From Cymbidium sinense (Eukaryota; Streptophyta; Magnoliopsida; Asparagales; Orchidaceae), in the NCBI GenBank assembly GCA_021442155.1, contig CM038215.1, positions 273,957,014-274,021,013 on the forward strand: a stretch of DNA of 64,000 nucleotides, given 5' to 3'. The notes under the pieces were generated by a model that saw nothing but the letters and a program-made list of their open reading frames with translations, had not been told where the DNA came from and made no database searches. Of this stretch, positions 23,901 to 36,600 are shown one piece after another (position 1 is the first letter of the stretch; each line of letters begins with the position of its first letter). The translations under genes were made by a program, and so were the position numbers.

Positions 23901-24730
23901 TAAAATCCATGGTTAAGAAGCAAGTGAAGGAAGCATTGGCTCAAGCCCGGGGAGGATCATCGGTTCCAAAGAGTAGACCCTACCTAGACAAATTTGATGC
24001 TATTCAATATCCCAAGGGCTTTGTGCCACTTTCCTTCAAAAGCTTTGATGGCAGTGGAAACCCAAGGCAGCACATAGCACACTTCAGGGCCAGTTATTGC
24101 AACATAGGTGGCAGTGACGCTTTGATTTTCTACCTCTTCGTTAGTAGCCTAGCAGGTATTGCTTTCGATTGGTATCTTTGCCCAATAATTTTAGTAAAGA
24201 CATTTTTGAGTTAGAGCAACTCTTCATTAAGAGGTTTCTTGGAGCTCAACAAAGGGTTACCTAGGTGATCTCATTGTAGCACAATAATACACCACAGTGA
24301 GTCCCTTGTTGATTATATTCTCGATGGTCTAACTTAGTATGAAGTGAATGTATCGAATAGCATGCCATTGAGATTCTTTTAAAGAATATCCATGGCCTAG
24401 GCGCCTTCATGCTTAAGGGCTTCACTATCAAGACATTTGAGAAGCTAATCAATAAGGTGGCTAGTCTACAAGGAGAGGCCAAACAATTTCCTTTTCAAGA
24501 TCAGTTGCCTAAGCAGAAGCCATAAAAGGTCTACGAGAAGAAACCAAGAGTACTAGTAGCAGTTGATAAGGAGAAGTAGCTAGTTAGAGATCAGTCTGAG
24601 AGACCACAGCCTCAGCAGCCTCCACCTCCTTTGCCACCAACGAGGTAGCCCTACCGGCCTCCACCACAGCCTCCACAGCCAGCACTGCCACCGCCTCAGC
24701 CATACCACTAGCGTAGTAGCACTCATACCG
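23901..24730 (+). pseudogene. X gag (retrotransposon gag domain), decayed
   Basis: Gag forms the particle. Readable parts include KKQVKEALAQARGGSS, KFDAIQYPKGFVPLSFK and FDGSGNPRQHIAHFRASY, the conserved start of the plant retrotransposon gag domain. Then come IGGSDALIFYLFVSSLAG, IAFDWY, FELEQLFIKRFLGAQQRVT, EILLKNIHGLGAFMLKGFTI and KLINKVASLQGEAKQFP across frames. A Pro/Gln-rich stretch (PQPQQPPPPLPPT) follows at about 24605-24720. The 101-codon open frame (23909-24214) is the best segment. Stops and shifts interrupt the rest; several are TAG in place of CAG. Confidence 0.85.
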
Positions 24731-26113
24731 CTAGGTAGCTATTGTCCACCTACTCTTTTAGATAAGTTAAAAAAACATTATTCTTTTATGAGGGAGGTAA
24801 TGAGGATGATCTTTAAGAATCTCTTAAAGAAGCGATTTTAGCTACGTACCTAGGAGACCACAGAAAGTAGGCCAAAGTCATTTTCCAAACATTTTCCCAT
24901 ACCACCATATGCTAGGCCACATTTTGGAGGATTGCTTCACATTCAAGGACTAGCTTGAACACATTTTCAAGACTGGTGTTGTAGTTATCCCAAAGGAATA
25001 CCTTATGGAACAACCTTCCAGTTCCATTAGGGTAATCTTTGGGGATACATGTGATCCTACCAAAACCAAAGAAGGTTATGATATTTCTCTATCTAAAACC
25101 TCTAAGATGATCATCCAGAAGATCAAGAAGCTTTCTTGTAGGTGCATGAGTCAGCTCAAACCTCTAACATTAAGGAAGGTTTGCAAGTTGCAGTGCCAAT
25201 TCGAGGAAAGGGGGAGCTCAGCAGCAGCAGCATGTGTCAGCTCGGGATAACCCATTAGCGCTGCCACCGACCATGTCCTCCGCCTACGACTACATTGCAC
25301 TTCCACTGATGACTTCTTCCATTTTAGATAGCTCTACTACTTTTACTAGAACTCTTGTATCGTCAGATAAGGGCATCAAATCTCTTACCCCACTCACTTT
25401 ACTTAATTTCTACTTTGTACCTCCAAACAATTCCAAGAAATTGAAGAATAAAGCTAGTTTGAATTACATCTATGCCACTTATGATGGGTTGTCTTCTTCT
25501 ATTCCTAATGATAACTCTTCAAGTTAAAATAACTATAATAATTTTGATCTTCCTCTTTCTGATTCAGAGTTGGACTTTCCAACTCTGAATACTATGGGTT
25601 CACCTCTTGAGATAGACTTGGAATCATCCAATTATGAGGGTCCCATAGTAGAAGCTATAGTTGAGCCTGATGTATAGGTAGAACCATCCATTACCCTACC
25701 ACAAGAGATCATCGAAGTCAACCTCCATAGTGGCAAGGTTCTACCTTATAGGGTAGTACCTCAAGATAGAGAGAAACAAGTCATTGATACTGATGATCGA
25801 GAAGCCCTTCCACAGGATGCTCCACCCTTGGATATGCTTGTGGAGGACTAGCCGAAGGTGGACTACAATGTCCTTCCTCATCTAAGAAAGTTGCCATCTA
25901 AGCTAAGCATATATGATGCCCTTGGCTTATCCAAAGAGATGAGGGAATCACTAATCAAGGCTGTTCTTGATCTTGAAATATGCTTAGCTCAACTGACTGC
26001 TATAGGTGAGGAAGCACATTATACAAAAGAAGCTCAGGGGATCACCTTAACAAATGAAGACCTTCTTTTGGGGGACTTGGGAGCACAGCCGTCCCCTCTA
26101 CATCATAGTTGAC
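24731..26113 (+). pseudogene. X gag-protease linker, decayed
   Basis: Mostly readable in pieces: 25005-25250, 25234-25527, an acidic stretch near 25550-25850 (PQEIIEVNLHSGKVLP), and 25858-26112 (YNVLPHLRKLPSKLSIYDAL, GLSKEMRESLIKAV, ITLTNEDLLLGD). The last piece resembles the segment just before the protease in Tat polyproteins, which typically ends in a T-(D/N)-(E/D)-D-L word followed by the HNRPLY region; here that end is damaged. No catalytic domain is expected. Confidence 0.6.
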
Positions 26114-26691
26114 ATGGATAGGTTCAGACTTGCCAAAATTCTCATGGATTCAAGTGCATCGGTGAACATGATGAGTCTAAAGACCCTTTGTTGAGGATCG
26201 ACATCATCTACACTCGAGGAGATCGAATGATGTTGAGAGGATTCAATGATCAAGGTGAGCGGGCTTTAGGTTCTATAGTGTTACCTTTGAAGATAAGCTG
26301 AAGCCAAGTTTACATCATTGATTTGAATACTTCATTCACTGCTTTGCTTGGTAGGCCTTGGATACATCAAAACAAGATCATTCCATTCTCCCACCAACAA
26401 CGCATCAAGTTCAGAAAAGATGGAATTGAATACCATTTCAACGAAGATGAAAAGCCATTTTCAGTTAGAGAGGTTGAGATTTATGAGGATGTGACCTACT
26501 ATCTTCCTCAAAACACTTTTATTGAACTTGGACAAAATTCAAATGTGAACACAAAAGAAAAGAAAATGAAGAAAAAAGAAAAGATAAAAAAAAAAAAAAA
26601 GAAAATTCCAAGTGAACAAGAAAGGGAAATGAAAGAAGAAATAGACCATATCACATTCCACCTTCATTCCATTATATGGACATGTGGGTAG
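26114..26691 (+). pseudogene. X aspartic protease (retropepsin), decayed
   Basis: The active-site half reads FRLAKILMDSSASVNMMS at 26120-26175. The catalytic triplet, usually D(S/T/G)G, is DSS here (Asp codon 26147-26149). A frameshift follows. The second half is open from 26323: NTSFTALLGRPWIHQNKI, QQRIKFRKDG, PFSVREVEIYEDV, TYYLPQNTF. It ends in a Lys-rich stretch coded by an A/G run at 26548-26605. Between them GSIVLPLKIS (about 26270-26300) marks the position at which Y is cut by an X-family LTR. The family match is good, activity is excluded. Confidence 0.85.
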
Positions 26692-27540
26692 GATCAACCT
26701 CCACCGGTAGAGGCGAGGCAAATAGAGGTAGTTCAGGGTGAGAGACCCCTAGTTGGCCATCTAGGTCATGTTCCAGTTCATAGAGTACCCTACTATTCAC
26801 ATAGACTTAGAATCCAGCTCGGAGGATGAGTCTAATGTGATTAGTATACCATCCAACCCCTCTCAGCGGGTTCCATTGGAGGTGACTTTCAATCCAGACA
26901 AAGATGAAGACCAGGCCTCTAAATAAAGCAAAATATTTGAATCTAATTTATGTGAAATTATTAGGCAGCAGTTGGGAACCTTATCTCTTATCTCACTTAC
27001 ATCTCAGAAAGTTGAAGGCTTAATAGTTAAGGAAGTCCCTAAGTCTTCCAGTGACATTAAGCAGAAGAAGCACTTTTTGGGATCATCATCCTCAAGCCCT
27101 GAAGTTGATGTAGAGCTTGAGGAAAATACTTTTAAAGAATTAATGGAATTGCCTTTTGACTTTTACTCGCCTTGTGTTCATAATCTTACAGAAAGGTTTA
27201 GTTCCTCATACATGGTGGTCGCATAGGTTAGAGTACTTGAAGCTATGGAATAATCAGGAAGCACAATCAAGAGCAGGACTAGGATTCAGTACAGTGGGTT
27301 TGATCGATGATGAAGATTACTGCTTAGTTGTTACCAACCATTTGGAGTCTAATAGGTTCTTCTCACACACCCCCAACTCTTATGAGAATGTGTGTTTAGA
27401 AACCTCAAATGATCCAAATGATCTCCAAATCAGAGATGCACTACTAGAATTTGAAGAGGAGATTCATTCAATAATAGATAATCTTAAGAAATCAACCTCG
27501 GGATAGAAGAAAATCCATGACATACATCGGTTAGTTCTTT
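26692..27540 (+). pseudogene. X protease-RT linker, decayed
   Basis: Open pieces at 26972-27226 (SSSSPEVDVELEENTFKEL) and 27156-27506 (WSHRLEYLKLW, GFSTVGLIDDEDYC, ENVCLETSNDPNDLQI, EFEEEIHSIIDNLKK). The same acidic linker is seen in the right Y copy (47080-47510), so it is a genuine polyprotein segment of the family. There is no catalytic motif. An intron in this interval is possible by analogy with Ogre, but no splice pair can be singled out by eye. Confidence 0.65.
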
Positions 27541-28535
27541 GAATGAAAAGAAACTAATAATTTAGTTAGGCTATTGACTGAGTTTAAAGACTGCTTTGCA
27601 TGGAGTTATGAAGAGATGCCTGGATTATTTCATGACATAGTAGTCACAAGCTAGGAATAGACCCTAACGCTACCCCTATTAAGCAAGCTCCTATACACAT
27701 GAGATTAGAAATTGAACAACATGTCATTTCTAAAGTCAAGAAACTGATTGATGCTGGTTTCATCAGGGAAGAAAAATATCCTACCTAGTTAGTTAGTGTT
27801 GTCCCAGTTAAGAAGAAGAATGACCAAATTCGCATTTGCGTCAATTTTAGGGACTTAAATAAGGAAGGTCCTAAGGATGAGTTTCCTCTTCCTATACCAA
27901 AATTAATGGTAGGCATTGCCTTATCTCATGGAGTTTTTACTTTCATGGATGGGTCATCTTGCTATAACCAAATCAAGAGGTCTCTAAAGAAGAAAGAAAC
28001 ACCTTTTCAAACCACGAATCTTCTATTATAGGGATCATGCCTTTGGCCCTTTGCTACATACCAATGGGCCATGACTCAGATCTTCAACGAACTCATCCAT
28101 CATCAGGTTGAGTCCTACATTGATGATCTTGTAGTCCAAAGCAGAGAAAAGGAAGGCCAACTCTTTAACTTGAGAGTAGTTTTTGAATGGTTAAGATAAT
28201 ATAACCTCAAAATGAATCCCTTGAAGTGTGCATTTGGAGTAGCTTTAGGGAAATTTCATGGGTTTGTTGTTCGACACTAGGGAATAGAAATAGATCCAGA
28301 AAAGATTAAAGCTATCTTAGAAATGCCGCCTCTTAAAAGTCTAACTCAACTCAGATCCTTTCAAGGATGGCTGGCGTATCTAAGATGCTTTATCTCCAAC
28401 CTATTGGGGAGATGCAAACCATTCTCAACACTTGTCCAAAAGGATGCCAAGTTCAAGTGGGATGACAAGTGCCAGCATGCCTTCAAAGACATCAAGTATT
28501 ATTTGGTGAAGCCAGTTCTAGCGACCCCAATCTGA
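27541..28535 (+). pseudogene. X reverse transcriptase, decayed
   Basis: RT motifs in order: VHKLGIDP-like start near 27650 with QAPIHMRLEIEQHVISKVKK, GFIREEKYPT, VPVKKKNDQIRICVNFRDLN, PKDEFPLPIP, FTFMDGSSCYNQIK (first Asp region), WAMTQIFNELIHHQVESYIDDLVVQS with the catalytic YIDD at 28116-28127, then LRVVFEWLR, NLKMNPLKCAFGV, and the thumb/connection QLRSFQGWLAYLRCFISN at 28323-28420. Several stops and frameshifts (for example after KLG, and LLL-stop-GSC near 28030). It is closer to complete than the Y copies because both the palm and the YxDD box survive. Confidence 0.9.
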
Positions 28536-28910
28536 GCCACTCATTCTCTACACTACATTAGATGACTCTTTACACTCAGTTGGCCCAATGATGAAGGGAA
28601 GAGAGTGCTCTCTACTCGTCATCTGGTTCTTCTTGAGTGAACTATCCACCTATTGAGAAACATTGCATAGCTTTGATCTTTGCTTCCCAAAAGCACACAT
28701 GCTTTTCATAAGGTGAATTTGATCTCTAACAAATCCACTTCTGTACCTCATGACATATCAACACTATCGACATTTGGCACATTGGTCCATGATACTCAGT
28801 TTGATATCATATTGTACCCTTTGTGCGGTAAAGGATGAGCCTTAGATTTCTTAGCGACACCCACTTCTGATTCTTTGTTTAGTGATGATCTCCCGATGAA
28901 CAAATCATGA
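28536..28910 (+). pseudogene. X RNase H and tether, strongly decayed
   Basis: Following the RT connection, words matching the retroviral-type RNase H of the right Y copy are scattered in several frames: LYTTLDDSLH-like near 28540-28575, YPPIEKHCIALIFASQK-like near 28640-28690 and the tether DDLPMNKS-like near 28885. Frame changes occur every few dozen bases, so this is the most damaged pol part of X. Confidence 0.6.
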
Positions 28911-29350
28911 ACTTAGGGATGGAAATCATGATGGGAGATGTATTTTGATGGTGTTGCTTCTTTTCTCAAAGGGGAAGCACCATGATCTATTCTTCCAAAA
29001 AAGGGAAGGGTAGGAATAGTTCTTCTAACTCCAAACTACGATGTGATGAGATTATCATACTATCTTTCCAACCCCTGCACCAATAACAAAGCCGAGTATG
29101 AGGCTTTTATTGCTGGTCTGGAGTTAGCCATCATTATCAATGTCAAGAGCATCAACATCATTGGGGATTCTCAGTTGGTCATCAAGTTATTGTGGGTCCT
29201 ACCGGTACTCAAACCTAAGCTTACTACGGTATACCATGAAATTGGCCCATTCTTGAAGTCACCATCTATAAGATTCCCGTAGAGAATACGAGTAGATGCT
29301 TTGGCCAAACTTACCAAACAATTGGCATGTTTGAGTCCATTTAAATAAGG
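28911..29350 (+). pseudogene. X plant archaeal-type RNase H (aRH), decayed
   Basis: Reads WEMYFDGVASF (first catalytic Asp), GRVGIVLLTPNYDVMRLSYY, NPCTNNKAEYEAFIAGLELA with the second catalytic residue Glu retained, and INIIGDSQLVIK with the third Asp. It then degrades (VDALAKLTKQLACL). Best open part 29043-29282. The presence of aRH between RNase H and integrase places X in the Tat/Ogre group. Unlike both Y copies it keeps the AEY glutamate, useful for telling the families apart. Confidence 0.85.
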
Positions 29351-29469
29351 GTCCAAAAAACAAGTTTGGTTGAGTTGAACTCATCGAGACTTTCATAGAT
29401 TACTTGAACAGGCAACTATCTCATGAAAGTCACAAGCCCATCGGTGAAATAGAGAGCTCTCTCTACGCT

Positions 29470-30510
29470 CTTATTGATGGCACCCTATCGATCCTTTGAC
29501 CAAATGTGGTTATGCTATTTAGACAAACATGAAGCCCATGGCATTGTTACTGAGGTACATTCAGGTCTATGCAGAGCACATCAATCCGGTCCAAAGATGA
29601 AGATGAAGATCAAGCGACTTGGATACTACAGGCCTTCGATGATTGCAGATTGAATGGATGTAGCTAGGAGATGCCATCAATGTCAGGTACATGATGTGGT
29701 CCTCCACCAACCACCAAACATTCTACACCCTACTTTGGCTTCATGGCCATTTGAGTGTTGGGTTACCAACATTATAACTACCTACTTTTTTAAGTAGGTA
29801 AACCATCCCACTCAAAGAGGTCACGATCGTATGTGCATCGTTTTTAGGAACCATATCATATATAGGTTTGGGGTGCCTCGAATTATATCATAATGGTACT
29901 ACATTCAAAAGCACAAAGATCATCGACTAGAAGACACGTATAGATTGGAGATACTCCACCATCTACTACCTTAGAGAAATTGGCTTAGAGGAAGCTTTCA
30001 ACAAAACTCTCATCCATATAATGTAGAAGACTCTTGATGACAAAAAATTATACTGGAACGAGCAGTTGGTTGAAGCTTTATGGGCCTACCACACCACATA
30101 CTGAACTCCAACTCAGTCTTCCCCATTTTCCTTAGTGTATGGGTGCAGAAGTTCTACCTTTATAAGTTCAACTCCCATCACTAAGGATAGCATTGGGTAA
30201 CAAGATCACTATAGAGTAGAAGTTACGGTTAGAAGAGCTCAAGGTTTGGAGGAGAGTCTTCTGGCGTGCAGAACCTCGAGGTACAAGGCCAAAATGATTC
30301 AAGCTCAAAACAAGGTGGTCCACCTAGGTCTTTCTAGTAGAAGAACTTGTGTTAGTCTAAGAGACCAATTGTTGCCCATCGAAGATAGGTCAAGTTTGAA
30401 CCCACTTGGGAAGGCCCTATGTCATAGAGAGAAGCCTACCAAGGAGGATCTTATCATTGATTGTGAAGGGGAACACCCGATGCTTCAAATTAATGGGCTC
30501 AATCTATAAA
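29470..30510 (+). pseudogene. X integrase, decayed
   Basis: The zinc-binding region is clear: TEVHSGLCRAHQSGPKMKMK, then LGYYRPSMIAD and ARRCHQCQ, with both His and both Cys of the HHCC set retained. Next is LHQPPNILHPTLASWPFE and a damaged catalytic core with IVFRNHI and HNGTTFKSTK words, then the C-terminal region (FVYGS-like, LPSLRIALGNKI, LPIEDRSSLNPLGKAL, EGEHPMLQINGLNL at 30246-30509). Multiple stops and shifts. The polyprotein ends about here; noncoding DNA follows. Confidence 0.8.
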
Positions 30511-33500
30511 AATATTACCCATGAAATAAATCATATTTGAAAATAATCATTAACAAAAAGAACAATAAAAATCTGATTCCATTCATCAAATCTTCTCTTC
30601 TTTGCGTTTGTTTGTCTTGTCTTGAATCCACCGTGATGCATCTAGGGTAAGTGTAAGAGTCCCCTATGGCATTATCCATCCTCTTTCACAACACAAACAC
30701 AATCTCGATGCTTTTAGAATAGGTGTAAGAGAACACGAGAGGCATCTATTTCAATTTGCATAACTAAGTTAGGTGTGAGAGAACCCCATCATCCTTTCTT
30801 AGTGGAAATCCTATTTGCCATCTATGGCACCATTTCATCAAATCCCTTAGCGTGTTTTAAGGTAGGTGTAAGAGTCTCCCAGAGGCATCCTATTCCTTTT
30901 AGCACATGCACAATAACAAACACAAATATTTTATCTCGAGCTATTTTGATGTGAGAGCAAGCCCTGTGACTCACTCATTACTTTTTTGGTCGTCTACATG
31001 CTATCTCTAGTATGTCACCCGGTGGTCATTTGTTGGAGGATGTGAATCCACGAGCTTTCTTCCTAACTTGACCATTGCAAAACCAATGAGCCTTGTTAGT
31101 TTGGTAGTCTTCATTGACCGAGCTACCTCATGCTGACTTTGTTTAAGAAAATGTGAGTCCTCGTGCTTTCTTCTTGAACTAGCCATCATGCTCTAACTAG
31201 GTCGAGTTTATTTAAGGTTTAGGATAAGTCCCCCAGAATCTCCTTTCCTCTTGACTACTTTTGAGTTGATATAAGTCCCCTAGTGGCATTCACTCAGTAG
31301 TCACCCTAGGTCGGATAACACCTGTCGAGCTAAAGACATACTATCCCAACAATCAGTTCCACTATAGGAGGATGTGAGCCCCCAAGCTCGACGAGCACCT
31401 TAGGTTGGTTGATGTTTACTATGTTGACAGCGACTCACTTGGTGGTTACACCACTCTTGGTAGATAAGTCCTGAGCTTTCTCCTTGAGTTGGACATCCAA
31501 ATACTATTGGATATGACAAATGTCATCTTCTCGGTGTTGGATTAAGCCCTTAGCGGCCCCATCCCCTGTGGGCACTCTACTTGGATCAAGCTTTTTGTGA
31601 CCCCATTTAAACAATACCCATGTTACTTTTGGATTGGACAGTCCCCATTTCCTACTAACCACCCCTGTGATTGGAGAATTTGTTCAGCGGATGCATAGAT
31701 TCTCCCTTGGTTCAATAAATTTGAGATAGGTCTAGGCTGATATAAGCTCCTTCTCAGTTTGATCCCTCACAAACTAATAGGGTCCATGATAAAATGAACT
31801 AAAATAAGCAAACAAATAAAAAAAATTTTCTTGTGAATTAATTTAAGCCCCAAAGGCCCTTTTCCCAAGTAGACATCCTATCTTTAGGAAATGTCCATAA
31901 CTCCCATAGGAATTGCGACTACACGAGTTGAGATAAGTCCCAGTCACTCACTCGTAGTCCTAGGTCGGGTTCAATTTATTTTGCATGATTAGGGTCATTC
32001 GCTTTGAAAGATGTAAGACTATGACACATTCTTTCTAGCATGATTATCGCATAAACTGACGGACAACCTTAGGTCAGGTTCAATTTGTTGCCCAAAGCAA
32101 CCGATCACCCAAGTGGTCTTTTCTAGTGGAAGATGTGAGTCCCCGAGCTTTCTTCCATTCAATTGATCATTGCAAACCAAAAGGCACTCCTTTGGTTGGA
32201 TAGTTCTCCCATCGGTGGGAAGCTATTATTTGGTTCAATGCGAGATAGGTCTAGGCTGATATAATCTCATTCTCAGTTTGATCTATCACAAACCAATAAA
32301 ATCCATCAATACAAACCAAACTAAAAAAATAAAATTAATCTTGACTATCCTTAGTTGATTTAAGTTCCCAAGTGACATTCACTCAATAGTCTACTTGGGT
32401 TGATTTGTTGCCCAAAGCAATCACCCCAATGGTTCTTGTTCTAGAAGATGTGAGTCCACACTTTTTTGTTAAGATTTGACCATTGTATGCCGAAAGGCAC
32501 CCCTTTGGTTGGATAGTCCTTCCTTATGGATGGTAGACTACTCCCTTTGAATTGATAAATCTGAGTTAGGTCTAGGTCTCTATGGCCCCTACTTAGTGCA
32601 GTCCAACACAAATTTATGGGATCCATCATAATCAAAATAAATAAATCTAAAAAATGAAATTAATCTTGACTATCTTTTAGTTGACCTAAGTCCCCTAGTG
32701 GGATAAAATTAATAGTTAGCTCTAGGTTGGGTTCAATTTGTTGTCTTGCCAATAGATTACCCAGCTGGTCTACTTTGGAGGATGTAAGTCTACTTTCTTC
32801 TTCTATTCTGCAAAGGCACCCTTTGGTTGGATAGTCCTACCTTTTGGTTGGTAGACTACTCCCTTTGGATTGGTAAATTTGAGTTAGGTTTGGGCCTCCA
32901 TAGCCCCTACTCAGTGCAGTACATCACAAACTAATAGGATCCATCATAACCAAACAAATATGAAAAATGAAATTAATCTTGACTATCATTGAGTTTATCT
33001 AAGTCCCCCAGTGTCTTGTACTCAATAATCAACCCTAGGTTGGGTTTCAATCTATTGACTTGCCAATAGATTACCCTAGCAACTGGTCTCTACTTTGGGG
33101 GATGTAAGTCTACTACGCTTTCTTCTAATAGTTGCTATATATTTAAAGGCATCCCTTTGGTTGGCTAGTCCCTATGTGTTTAGTTGACTACCTCTTTGGA
33201 TTGGTAAATCTGAGTTAGGTCTTAGCCTCCATGCCTCTTACTTAGTGCAGTCCATCGCAAACCAACAGAGTTCATCTTAAAATTCAAACCTATAAAAATT
33301 AAAATAAATTCAACCCTCTTCCTCAGTGGAACTAAAAAAAATCTTTTTCTCCTCAGTGAGACTCAATTCAAATCAAACATTTCATCCCCTTGTGGATGAC
33401 TTGAACCTGCTTCCCTAATAGAAGGTTCACACTCTATCCCTTAGTGGATTCTTCCCTCTCTCTTATGTCTTAGACATAAGTAGAGCCACATTGCACTAAG

Positions 33501-33642
33501 CTCTGGATTCTTTCTACTCCTTGGGTTAGGAATAGATTGTTTCTGTTAGTGCTTGTGATTTTTTTATGTTGTTGATAGTTTTGGTCAACACCAATAAGTG
33601 CGGTGTTTCTTGTCAATCACACCACACATATTGGGCGTCCTT
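30511..33642 (+). repeat. X 3' noncoding region with ~325-bp tandem units
   Basis: No coding. Four parallel units are marked by AAAGGCACCCCTTTGGTTGGA-like words at about 32167, 32487, 32812 and 33144, each with TTTGAGTTAGGTCT, AGTGCAGTCCATCACAAAC and AATCTTGACTATC at constant offsets. Older diverged units extend back to about 30640. The last 300 bases hold repeated short words, ATCCCCTTGTGGAT (33384-33397) and ATCCCTTAGTGGAT (33436-33449), and a TTATGTC/GACATAA hairpin near 33463. No polypurine tract precedes the 3' LTR at 33643. Hypervariable tandem 3' regions are known in Tat-type elements. Confidence 0.75.
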
Positions 33643-36600
33643 TGTTGACCTCATTTTTAGAATGAGTTCTCAAGCCCTCCATCTTAAACATAGGACTTCT
33701 CTTAGACTTTAAGAGTTCCTTAGTCTTAAGACACTTAGTGATTATGGACACTCAACTATAGAGACTTAGAAGAGTTAGCCATAAGAATAGGTCATTCCTT
33801 AGGTGTGTTAGATAAATTTTTCTACCCTTAGCTTGAACCATTCCTCACTTTCCTTTCTTCAAGTCAAACTCCAAATCAATCTTATTTGATTTTCTCCAAA
33901 CTCAAATCAACTCCATGTGATGAAACCCATGATTGAAACCCATGAATGAAAATTCCTAAGTCCAAATCTTTCTAAGTCATTAATCTTCCTTAAGGACTAA
34001 ACCAAAATCATGATCTAAACCAATTAAAATCCTTGATATTTTCTCATAATTCATTTATATTGTCATTTATATTCACTATATAAATGAAATATAAATTCAA
34101 ATCAAACTAAACTCAAAATTCAAAATCAAATTCAAAAATTAAATTCAAAATTTAAAATCCTTCTTAAGTCCTTAATTTCCCTCTTGAAAGCTTAACCTAA
34201 ATCATGATCTAAACCAAGTCAAATTCATGGGATTTTCTCATAACTTATTTATATTCTTATTTATATTCACATATATAAATGATATATAAATTAAATCAAT
34301 CAACTAAACTCAAAATTCAAATTCCAAAACTCCAAAATTTTCTAAGTCCTTTAAATCACTTTTAATGGACTAAATCATGATCAAATCACTTCAAATCCTT
34401 GAAATTTTCTCATGATCCATTTATATTCTCATTTATATTCACATATAAAAATTAAATATTAATTCAAATAATTAAAACCAATTCCAAAAATCAAACTCAA
34501 ATCTATTCAAAATCTAACCTAAGCCTTTCAAGTTAAAATATGAACTTAGCCAAATCAACTTCAAATCAAGGCAAACTCTTGATTTTCCTTCATGATTCAA
34601 TCAGCCCTACAATCATGAATCCAAATGTAAATACAAACTTAAATAAAAAATCAATTCAAAAATCAAACCCCAAATCCATTCATATTCTCCCTTAGAATAT
34701 GAAATTGTCAAATGGATCAGAACCCATTTGACCTCAAACGACTTGCAAATGGATTTATATTTCAATCATAAGTCCATATACAAGTTCAATCAAACTCAAA
34801 TCAATCTTTGACCAAGCCATTTGACCCACTTAAGCTTAGTTGACCCAAACTAGAAAGTACCTTTATGAGCCAAATTCTAATCCTAACCAAATTGGATGGA
34901 ACCAAACTCACCTCTCATCATGACAATCATCATGGGATGATCAATCAATCAAATTAGGTCAAACCAAGTCAAACCAAAGGGTTGACCAAGTCAACACTTA
35001 GCCAAAATGAAACCTAACATAGCCAAAATCCATCACAGGTCAAATTGATTGAACCATTGATTTAAGTTTATTCATGACCTATGTTTGAACTTGACCAAGT
35101 CAACATTTTAGCCTAACCTAGCCCAATTGGCCACTTGACCAAAGTTGATCCAACTTGACTTAAAAATTCAAAATCTATCAAAACATGATCTAAGCTAAAT
35201 TGATTGAAAAAAATGGGTCAAGTTCATTCCAAATCACTTGTTGAACTTGACCAAAGCCCCTATTAGCCAACTAGACCTAACCTAGCCCAATTGACCTTAG
35301 ACCCAAGTTGACCTAAAGGGGTCATGTTGAGCCAAATTCAAACTTAACCTAAATTGATTAGAAACAAAGATACCAATCCATAACCAAACCAAACCTACCC
35401 TACCCTGCAAGTAGTCAAATGGGTCAAATTGGTCAACTTGACCCATTTGACCTAAATGAAGTCATATGAGCCAAATTCAAAACTAATCCAAATTGAATCA
35501 AACCAAAGCAACCAAAACATTTCAAATGGTCATATGAACTTGACCCAACCCTTGGTTTGACCCAATTTGACCAATTTGTCAACTTGATCCAGTCAAGATG
35601 AGCCAAACCTTATCAAATGAATTCCAAATCTAATGAAACTTGGCCAAACCTATTTTCTCCACATACCCAACATATTCAAATTAAAAATTAGTAAAATGAC
35701 CATTCTACCCTTAAAACATAGAACAAATCTTGGTCTAATCCATGAGTAATTGGGTCATGCCCTCTTCATATCAATTTGACACCTTCTGAATAGCTCAAGT
35801 GGACCCAATGGAGAGTGGTGAACCTAACCCAATGGGTTTGGGTTAGCACAAATGGACCCAAGGAAAAACCTGACTCCCTAGCTCAAATTGGCTAATTCAA
35901 AATCCTCCTTCCACTCAATTTGTAGAACATGGGAGGTTATCAATCAACTTAAGACCTCAAATCGACCATGTGATCTACAACTACATTATATTAGTTGGAT
36001 CAAAATGACAAGTTATGGTTCGGTCATCCGATTGCTATAGAGGGAGATATACTCCCCCTAATTCAATTTGAATTCACCATCCTCACATTCGATTGATTCC
36101 TAGAGGGAGTTAGGAGCCATCAGAGAGCATTCCTAAGTTTTCAAGAGGGATTTGAATCTTAGCTTTCTCAATTTTCTTACTTAAAATAAGGAGCTCATCT
36201 CTTCCCAAGTTCTTCCATAATCAAATCCACTCCAATTCCCTTTGCACACTCCTCGGAGGATCAAGTCAAGTTCACCTAAGCATTCTCTCAAGTTCCCAAA
36301 GCAAGGAGAAGGTGAATTCGATCAAAGCCATAAATGGGAGCAAGTGGTGTTGGTCCATAGAGATCTACTCAACACCAAGGCTTGAAACTTTTCAGGCTCT
36401 CCACTAGACGCTACCTCAGCGCCTATGATCACTTCCGGTGAGGTATGAAATTTTATGACTACTTAGCTTAGGAGGTGTTGGTCCTTTATGAAAGAAATGT
36501 TCATGGCATGTAAAATCCACCATTGGATAGGTTTGTAATTTTTCTTAAATGGTGTGGGTACAATCTCATTCCAATCCAAGCTCAATCGAGCTCGGATCTT

